From positions 46,371,786 to 46,435,785 of the forward strand of contig QCXZ01000041.1 of the NCBI GenBank assembly GCA_025024175.1: 64,000 bases of DNA. The letters are read 5' to 3'. A model generated the notes under the pieces. That model was given only the letters and a program-made list of their open reading frames with translations, was not told the DNA's origin and did not search any database. This DNA is from Rhyzopertha dominica (Eukaryota; Arthropoda; Insecta; Coleoptera; Bostrichidae). The first letter of the stretch is position 1. The number at the start of each line of letters is the position of its first letter. Shown piece after piece: positions 55,539 to 64,000 of this stretch. The position numbers and the translations under genes are program-made.

Positions 55539-56301
55539 TTCTGAAAATTAAGAAAGCAGCCGAAAGGAGTATACGTGAAGAACTCCGCTACATGCAAACA
55601 ATAAATAACCACGGCGATATTAATGTTTAAAACTGCCTTTGCTTTACCTTCTTCCTGTTAACTACTGCTGATTTCAAGGTTGCCTACTTAAAAAAAAGCA
55701 TTAAAAATAAATGACATGTGCTGGAGAGAGACGGCGATAACTGACAGAGCGCAATTGTCACTTGGAGGGAACACGAACTCACGTACGGAATTTAAAAAAA
55801 TGAATGAGTAATAAATTAATCCGTGCCGACTGCCAATTGCTAGTTCGTATTGCAGTGCAAGTCTCCTTTTTGCCTAATAATAGCCTCCTTCGTCTAATTT
55901 CTTTACCGATAACTACGCAGTAAAGAGGTAGCACTTTGTGTTGTATGTACAGAAGCATAAAAAGTAGAATTACCCAGCTAATTCATACTTAATGCTTCAA
56001 ATGTCACGTGCTTGACTTGTAAAGGACTAAAGTCCGGTTAGTTTTCACTCACGCGGTTATTATCTGTATCTTTGGTAGTTAAAATAATTTATACTCGTTG
56101 CTGTCTATATTTGGCTAATAAAATAAAAAAACAGTGAAATGCAATCATATACAGTACCTATTCAGAGAAAATGAATAAAAATCGTTCTAGCAGAGTGTAA
56201 CAGTGCAATATTCAATATTCGTCGTAGATATTTCAATTTTAATCTGCACCATTCATCTATTCCATTCGATTCTATATATAGGTAAATCTGTACTTAGATA
56301 A

Positions 56302-57246
56302 CAGGGTAACCCCTTTTTTATTTTTCAAAAATATCTTAGATCGGTTGATATAATTTTATAAAATTTTGGCTACTTATTATTATTTGAAGTGGAAGCCGTT
56401 AAAATGATCTGCACATTTTTGTAATGAATGTTTTGGGGGGGTCAGGAGGGAGCCAACCCCCACATTTTAACTCTTAACTTTAAAACAGTTGAGTATTTTT
56501 TCAAAAATATGTTTTTTTTAATCTTTGGGCCTTGTAAACAAAAAAAGATACCCTTTGTTCATGCACCTAAAATTGACCCTCTATGAGAATATTGCAGTTT
56601 CACTGCTTAACTAAATCATTTTTTAAAATTAAATTGGCTGTGATAATTAATATAACTGTGTTAGATGTCACTGTTACATTGATATTTTGACAAAAATTTG
56701 TGAAAATTCTGAAATAATAGTAATGGAATATTCACATAAATGAGTACGCTGGCATACTCATTTATATGAATTAATTTATAAGGATATATTCCATTACTAT
56801 TATTTCAGAATTTTTTTTTACAATAAATAATGAAAGAATTGTAAAAATGTGAAGGTAACAGTGACCTCAAACACAATTTTATTATTTACCAAGGCCAATT
56901 TGATAAAAAAATGATTTAGTTAAGCAGTGAAAATGTGAAACCTAACATTCAAGGAGTATGAACAAAGAGTATCTTTTTTTGTTTACAAGGTCCAAAGATT
57001 TAAAAAACAGATATATTTGAAAAAATACTTAATCATTTTAAAGTTAATGGTTGAAATTTGGGGGGTTGGCACCCTCCTAGCCCCCCGGCCTAAGAGATAT
57101 TTTTAAAAAACTGTTTCTCCTCCTCCATGTTTAAGTGAATATCTCAGTAGGCGAGCATTATTTAAAAAAATATACTGTAAAAAAATGTTATGTTTGCACC
57201 AGTTTTCAAATTCTGAGAGGTTGCCCACATAATGCATGACACCCTG
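56302..57246. mobile_element. ~945 bp foldback element upstream of the TMEM53-like gene
   Basis: Its two halves are inverted copies around a centre near 56755. For example [20 protein letters not shown] blocks and TGAAATAATAGTAATGGAAT pair with ATTCCATTACTATTATTTCA, and GGGCCTTGTAAACAAAAAAAGATA pairs with 56975-57000. The centre holds a small perfect hairpin (AATGAGTA...TACTCATT). The right end ACACCCTG is followed by TA; the left end ACAGGGTAACC is degraded. No transposase. Confidence 0.75.
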
Positions 57247-57981
57247 TATAATAAAAACATATAAATCTATTTTGTCTGAATAAAAATTCAAAAGACTTAT
57301 AAATGTAATGAGATAAAATAACCACAAAAACATAAGTGATCTCTTTCTCAGATAGCTGCTGTTTTAGAAATGTGTACTTACTTTCAAGTTCCGAAATATG
57401 TAGGTAGGCAGATACCTATATATGTCTCCTTCTTCAGAAGTTACATGAACAAGACACGTATTGGTAAAATATCATCTAGATAACAACTTTCAAATGAAAC
57501 TGTTGGTTGAGAGTAAGGCCTATTATGTTGTTACTACTTAATCAATATTAATTATTCACTATTTGTTAACCATTGTATTCAAACAAAAATGCAAAAGGAG
57601 ATAGTCCAATGCTGTAAGTATTAACATATAATTACCTCAAGATATGTTACCCTATTTATTTATTGAAGTTTTCTTGTATGCGGAAAGTAATATGCAAGAA
57701 AGTAAATACAGCAAACGTAAAAAAAAACAAATTCAAATGAGATACGCTTATTTAAGTCCTGCGCTTCCCTCTGTGAAATCTCATTGCATTGCAGTGCGCT
57801 GTAAAGTGGCAGTGGCGATCACGCCATAGATTCGTATTCTCAATTAAAGAATCGTCATTTTACTATACCCCCGCACCATATGTGATATGACATATTCAGG
57901 CCCGTACAGATTTAAATTGAAATGTGATTGTCTAGCACTCATAGTTACCTATAACATTGTGTAATTTTTAATTAAACTTAC
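57247..57981. other. Intergenic, AT-rich
   Basis: No gene recognised. A 61-codon plus frame (57644-57829) shows no domain. Confidence 0.5.
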
Positions 57982-58222
57982 CTCGAGCGCACTGGTTCCT
58001 CACGTAATGATAAATAATATGTAACAATCTCAAAACACCTAATTTGTTACCTAACAAACAAAAATTAACATTTGTAGGTTTATTTATATTGGGTGTTAGC
58101 AATGTTGCTGAAAATAGTATTATTAAAGCAATAATTAACCAAGTGTGTTTTAATATACCACTGTCAATCTCAAGCATCAAAACTGAATAATATGTTTTTG
58201 TTAGCAGGTACTGGGCTTCCAT
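57982..58222 (-). other. Candidate first coding exon with a membrane segment
   Basis: An ATG at 58222 opens 80 codons plus 1 nt ending at a strong donor (CGAG|GTAAGTTT). It contains a hydrophobic stretch (HTWLIIALIILFSATLLTP) and a basic end (LLHIIYHYVRNQCAR). Splicing to the acceptor just before the TMEM53-like start (TTTTCAG|AAATGGC) keeps the frame, which would give a ~398-residue membrane-anchored form. Frame agreement has a one-in-three chance of being accidental. I know no homologue of this segment. Confidence 0.3.
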
Positions 58223-59262
58223 GTCGGAGACAACCCAGCTAAGTATCTGCTATAGTTGAATATAACATAGATCGCTTAGTTAGTTAACATTTAAAAAAAA
58301 TGATCGTGAGATGTAATAGAAGCGAACAGGTTTTCAATATTTCAATAGAAGTAAAAATAATGCATTATTAAAGCATTACAAAAGATGTTTTTTTGCCAGT
58401 ATATTCCACTGGTGGATACAGATGTGTATTACAATAATGATTTACGGTCAAGGGCAGCAACCACATTTATATACAAACCGCAAATACATACTACATTTAA
58501 CATTTTAATTTAGTGTCAACAGGAATTGATTTTGCTTAAATAATACAGCTGATTTAGTGACAATAATGATCGTTTTAAATCTACATACGTACATAATTTG
58601 ATTGAATATTGATACCTAATTTTAAAATAGTGGTAACATGTGAACAGTTTAAGAAATAAACTGAAAACAAAAGCTCATTATGTGATAAATGAACAAAGTA
58701 GAGAATTCTGAATATGGAATGAGTACGGGGTTACTTCAAAATTTACACATCAAAAATAGTAATCGAGGAAGAAAGTTTTTTGGTATTTTTTTTAAATTTT
58801 ACAATATTTCTCCGTTCTGGATGCTTATTCTTTGAAAAAAACATTTTGATTACGATAGATCTATTAACAGCAATGCATATATATATATATATGCATTGAT
58901 CTATCGTAATCAAAATGTTTTATATATATATATATATATAGTGTAGCAAACAGATCTGTAACAGTGGGTCGTAGGTGACGGACGTGTACTTACGAACTCC
59001 ACCAATCAGGTTCATTCAAAACCCCATCAGAACACAGTTTTCATGCATAAAAATGGAAATAAATTTATCACTGTTGGAATACCACTTTATTGCATGTAAA
59101 AATTGTCTTGCATAAACATACTATTACTTACGTCAAGTACAAATCTACCTTTTAACATCAGTTCGTTTTCAAGATAACAAAGAAACAAGAAACAAAAGCA
59201 TTTAAGTATTTAGCAATACTAAATGAAAGTCAATTAAAATCAAAATATGTACAAGGTAACAT
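58223..59262. other. Intergenic; holds a TA-rich hairpin
   Basis: No gene. An inverted repeat (58836-58924) with (TA)n runs is listed separately. The RIOX1 3' UTR ends on the right. Confidence 0.5.
58836..58941. repeat. Inverted repeat with (TA)n runs
   Basis: AACATTTTGATTACGATAGA pairs with TCTATCGTAATCAAAATGTT around ATGCATATATATATATATGCAT, which is itself palindromic. A (TA)n run continues to 58941. Could extrude a cruciform. Confidence 0.8.
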
Positions 59263-62200
59263 CTAATCTTCTTCGTCTATGCACATGAGTGGCGTTCTTG
59301 TTCTAAGTATCCCCCTTTCCCACAAATCGGAAACGACTTGGAACTTAACCGCATCGTCCATAATCGGCAAATCTTCTACTGCAGTATACTTGGGGAAGTT
59401 AAGCGAGAGTTGCTTGATTGCTGACATCATCGAGTCATCTATGTCTAGATACTGTTCCTCTTCATCGTGATATGTTCGCGAATTCTCTGTAGAATAATAA
59501 AGCCGCAGTTGGCCCTCTTCTTTGACTAAACGAATGGAGTAGTATCGGAGTAGACGCACTTCAGTGTCAGGAGTAAACTCAACCCTGGAAGTTGAAATAA
59601 AATTAGGGATTAATACAGTTTAGGAATTAAAAGGTAGATCTACTGAATATTGCCCCAAATTAAGAGTAAAAATCTTATTAATATTTGAGATAACTTTCTT
59701 AATTTTTATTACCAGTACAATGAAAAAGCCACTAAACAGTTTTGTTTTTGGGGACTAGTAATTACAGATAACTACACTAATGATAGCCTTAAAGATTGCT
59801 AATAGGTGGCGCCCCGTAACAGGTGGATGAATTTTGAACAAGCTAAACGACAATGTGCCATAATTTCTTGTTTATTGGGTTAACATTAGGTTTTATTTTT
59901 AATTCAAGTAGTAAAACTACAAATATTAATTATTCAGTTTAATGTCAAAAGTATAACATATATAGAAACAATATTTAATTAAAAAAATGAGCATCTACTC
60001 ATTCCATGTTGTAAATCTTATATTACATACTCCAATAACACATTCTTGCATGATCACTATAAAGTGCTTCACTGTGATAAGATAACAAAAAAAGAAAAAA
60101 TATCACACATGAAACTAGAATTTGTATCCGTACCCTTGGAAAGCAATGCTGTTTTTTCCTTAAACGATTTTTAACCACATACAAAACCTTGCAACAGTTT
60201 CAACATGAGAAAAGCATCTAAATAGTTTTAAATAAAAAAATTATGAGTCATTAAGCTAACTTTTCCTTAAGATGCAATGTAAATATTATACACCTGTACG
60301 CTGCTGCTACCTACCAGTCAGATTTTGAACCTAAAGAGGACCACCTCTGTAGCATGAAAGATTATCGTTAACAGTTAGCTTTTAAGAAAGCCATTACAGT
60401 AAAAAAGTTATAATTTCCTTCAAGTTTTATTAAGCCATGGAGGTTATATGTTTATGTGAACATAATATTCTTATTTTCCATATTAAAGTACTGCAAAAAC
60501 ATTTTGTTTGTTAAATTTAATATAGAACAGGCATAAGCATCATAAAGCTGTGAAAAAAAAACAAGTCCGTCACATTTGGTATTCACTTCTCTGTCCATGA
60601 TTTATTATTAGATTGTAAATGGAAAAATTGTCAATTTTTTTCATAAGATGTAATTCTTTGTTGCACATTGTAAAATGCATCCTTTGCTTTTCAAAATATC
60701 TAATAACAAACAGAGTTTAGGTTATTTTTTGCAGTTATATTGCATTACTAGCAGAAATAAACTCATTGTGTTCACTAATCAAGTTGAAAACATTACCAAA
60801 AAATGTGCTCTCAATTCCTGTATGTTAGTGTACCTTACAAGTATTGAAGTTATAATGTCTGTGTCATTGTACTTTAGGCATTTATAAGTTAGATACTTAC
60901 ATAATAATAAAAAAGACAAGACCTAGTATTCTCTACTAAACTAATTCAATAATTTCAGTACTTTGTTGACTTTAAGTTTTAATCAAAGACTACTGATGAT
61001 GCTGTGTTGTCAAATCAAGAGGTATTACAGAAATTTTCATAATACCCCAATATTCGACCTTTATCCAATATTGTAAAGCACCATAAACTTCTACAGCTAA
61101 ATAAAGCCATACCTGTTCATTACTTTTCCATCAAGAAGATACTCCCCATCCTTTTTCACTGTACAAAGCTTCTCCTCTGTCGAAAATACAGGAGGTAAAG
61201 CATCACACATGAATTTCCTTCCTAACTGGTCAACGGCACCATCCACATCTACATAATCGACCAATTTCTTAACCAGCTTCTCAACAGTTTTCTTAAACAC
61301 AGATTTGATGTCACTATTGACATCTTTATTGACTTCACCTGCATATTTCAAATACTGCAACGGAAGTCCCCTTCTGAAATCTATATCTTTGCTCACAGCA
61401 CTTTTAATGGCACTTGGAAGTAATTTCTCTAACAAATCTGCGTAAGATGTGTGCTGGTAAACCGAAACGGTTAAATGAAGGGAGTGGGAATCAGTATCTG
61501 TGCATGCTTCGTGAACAATGCCACGAGGAAAATACAGGAGACTTCCGGCTTCCAAGGTCACTTCTTCCAGGAGCTCACCCAATTCATCTCGACTCAAATT
61601 GTGACTGGAGTCTCTAGCGAGGAATTCGTTTTTGTTTCTGAAATGATTACAGGAAGCTAATGATAACAACAAATTTTAATAGTATATTTGAACATCTTTA
61701 ACAACTATCTGATGGGCTGTTACTATCCATCCACAGCAAAGAATTTCTATTTAGAATGACTAAAATTTAAGATGGATATTGTTTGATGGCTGAAGATTAA
61801 TGACATTTCTAATCTTTTTCAACAAAATGTTTATTCAACTTGCCTTTTTCAGTTATATGTTTCATAATATAATTCTATTATGTAGTTCTTTTCACACACA
61901 AGCACTTTTTGTGCTTCTGTGATTTATTAGTAAATTAAAACTTATTCTTTTTTTTGAAATGTTCTTCTTTTACGTATAGTATACGATTTATCCATACTTT
62001 GAATATAGTAATATTTCATGTTTAGTTTTGCAGTTTCCTTTAATTAAATGTAGTTACACATAAGAAGGAAAATTATGTTAATGCTACTCTTAATAATAAT
62101 AATAAATAAAATACATAAATATTAAAAGGTACATCTTAACATATTTCTTACCTCGGAGCATACAACTTCCAGTGCTTCCGACCTTCCAACTGCAAAACAA

Positions 62201-63050
62201 AGGCTTCAATATCATCATAGTGCGGTGCAAAACCCTGACTGCCAGGCGGCGTTAGGTACACATTTGCTCCGACCATTGTGCCAAAATATTCTTGAAGCGT
62301 GGCAAGCAACAGGTGAATTTTCGAGTTGTAGGTCTGCGGATTCAAAATTCGAACGCTACACCCGTTTTGGTAATAATCCCAAACTGCTGAGGGTACCGCC
62401 CTGCCCTCGGGGTTGTGTGTTTCTCTCTTGCCATTTTCATAACTGACGACGTCCACGTTTCGTGTGAAGTACAACGGATTTTCCCGGAGCATCTCATCGA
62501 GTTTCGTGGAACTCAGCAGGTGTTTGTAATATGTGCTGGATGTTCGAGGAACATGCAGGGGTTGGGCTTCCCAGTGGTTTTCGAAGAAGTTTGCTGGTTT
62601 CTTTGGTGCCAGCATCCAAGCTAATAAGGTCTGGGCATCATCAAGGCTATTACTTGAGTCGTCATTGAGATGTTCATGCTCTTTTCTTATAGCTTTATCT
62701 ATGGGTTTAGTACAGCTGTTTGTTTGCGGTTGTACTAACTGAGGAATAACTTCCTCAGTTAACTTAATTTTTTTTGTAGATGAGGGTTTTTCAGATTGCT
62801 GCTTGCTTTGTTTCTTTTCTTTAACATTACGTTTGTTGTTAACATTAAGTTTCTTTGACTTAGCTATTCCATTAGCTGTACTGCTTGCGGATCGTACATT
62901 TGCTTTCGGTACAGGGTTAACCTTTTTCACTGGAGTGGGCACACATTTATTATTAAGGAGTTTAACTTTTTTAACTTTGTTTTTCTTCTGAACCTTTTTT
63001 TGATACACGGCAAAAGCCGAAATGTTTGATGTTTCGCCGGTTATTTTCAT
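59263..63050 (-). CDS. RIOX1: Ribosomal oxygenase 1 / NO66 (JmjC histidyl hydroxylase and lysine demethylase)
   Basis: NO66 is a nucleolar Fe(II)/2-oxoglutarate oxygenase that hydroxylates a histidine in ribosomal protein uL2 and is reported to demethylate H3K4/K36. Exons 63050-62152, 61637-61113 and 59584-59263 join in frame to 581 residues (human 641). The N-terminus is Lys-rich (KKNKVKKVKLL), fitting nucleolar targeting. The core has DVVSYENGKRETHNPEGRAV, YQNGCSVRILNPQTY, LQEYFGTMVGANVYLTPPGS, then HYDD (His277, Asp279) and YFPRGIVHEA (His342), the iron triad with human-like spacing. A winged-helix tail follows (DLWERGILRTRTPLMCIDEED). The start at 63050 is the first ATG; the open frame beyond starts at TTG. 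TTTTGTTCATAG just upstream looks like an acceptor, suggesting a 5' UTR intron. Confidence 0.95.
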
Positions 63051-64000
63051 ATCTATGAACAAAATACAAACACAAAAGGTGTTTCACACTTAGTGCATGC
63101 CAAAAACAGAAATCTATCAAATAATTGCGGAACAACGTTTGACTTTAAAGACAAAAAAGAATATTTAAATTNAAAACATGTGAATTCGCTTAAATTTTAG
63201 TTCTATAACCTCAAAACTTCAAACTTCAACGAAATGTCAAAATAAATGAACAGGGTTGTCAGATTCATCGAAGCTGCCAGTTGAACAATATATCAGTTTA
63301 TCAGTCAACTGTTATCACCATAAAAGATTATTATATCGTTCGTTTGATACAATGCAATGTGAAGCTGCAAATTAAAGATAAGATTAATGAAAAAAAGTTC
63401 TAGATATTTTTGTGACTTTTGGTATTAGGTCATAAATTACTCAGGGTAAAGCTTTCATGTTTGTGCTATTTTTCCACTTTGAGGTTAGGCTGTCGGAAGC
63501 CTAGTAGTTATAAATAAAAGAATAAAAAATGGCTTGTTGGTTTTTAATCGTGAATTGGGTTAAAAAATCACAGAAATCGCTAAAATTCCTAAATAAGAAA
63601 AGGAAAGTTGGCAACATAACATACGATTTTATTCAGTCTTTTAGCGGTATCTGTTGGTAGGATGGTTAAACAGTTTTGTTGGAGGTTAGCGCGAATTTTG
63701 ATTTGGGGTTTTCTAATTTCTATTTTCATGGTAGCGTAGGTAGTTCATTGCACCTTTGAAGTTTGCTATTAATAATTTGCTTCTAGATTTTATATAAATT
63801 GTTAATAACTAGGCTGCTATAATCATTCTATAATTGTTTGTCAAGCTCTGTAGTTCAACTGAAGTTTATCAATATTCACTAAGTACTTAAAAAGTAAATA
63901 ATAAATAAGCAAACAAGATAACAAAACGAGCGACTGCATCGATACTTATGGACGAACTAGATATTCTCCAATTTAATTCTAAATTTAAGTATTTTTTTTA
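63051..64000. other. RIOX1 upstream region to window edge
   Basis: It contains the RIOX1 5' UTR, a probable UTR intron and the promoter. No second gene is recognised up to 64000. Confidence 0.5.

Noticed and set aside
63050..63062. RIOX1 start at 63062
   Set aside because: That codon is TTG, and the stretch looks like an intron acceptor; the first ATG is at 63050.
1..64000. CRISPR arrays, phage or bacterial defence systems, rRNA and tRNA genes
   Set aside because: None seen; the window is clearly animal nuclear DNA with spliced genes.

Overview
The window is insect nuclear DNA, most likely from a beetle, although the order is a guess. The evidence is AT-rich sequence, spliced genes with GT-AG introns, an insect 7TM gustatory receptor and insect-type transposons. 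No prokaryotic operons, CRISPR arrays or rRNA/tRNA genes were seen. Eight host genes can be reconstructed exon by exon; seven look complete and one runs off the left edge.

Layout. Positions 1-7350 are mostly mobile DNA: a LINE fragment, then a gypsy-type element whose two LTRs look identical (749-1634 and 6011-6896) but whose interior is largely a decayed LINE. This block lies in an intron of MED25 (minus strand, 12970 to 7355, 3' part outside the window). MED25 shares a roughly 600 bp divergent promoter region with TOLLIP (plus strand, 13572-18395). TOLLIP intron 3 holds a broken mariner, a LINE RT piece and a pogo-like piece. From 18.4 to 22.1 kb there is a LINE tail and a foldback element.

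The most interesting block is 22169-38817. It has two paralogous GM2-activator-like (ML-fold, lipid-binding, secreted) genes with identical intron phases, followed only 61 bp later by a gustatory receptor gene. In insects GM2-activator-like CheB proteins work in contact chemosensation, so this may be a chemosensory mini-cluster. The longest intron of each GM2A-like gene is full of Tc1/mariner-type elements. One of these (32123-34416) has an intact 361-codon transposase with DD41D spacing and TIRs of about 340 bp.

Next come a single-exon beta-1,3-galactosyltransferase (40245-41330), a four-exon purple acid phosphatase (42230-45896), a five-exon TMEM53/DUF829 alpha/beta-hydrolase (minus, 55538 to 47956) and a three-exon NO66/RIOX1 ribosomal oxygenase (minus, 63050 to 59263).

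A recurring theme is TA-flanked elements ending in CAGGGTG or close variants, many of them large foldbacks (7802-9762, 20916-21687, 22507-24391, 24938-27103, 32123-34416, 46018-47315, 48349-48687, 56302-57246). All functional calls are by reading translated sequence; no database search was possible.
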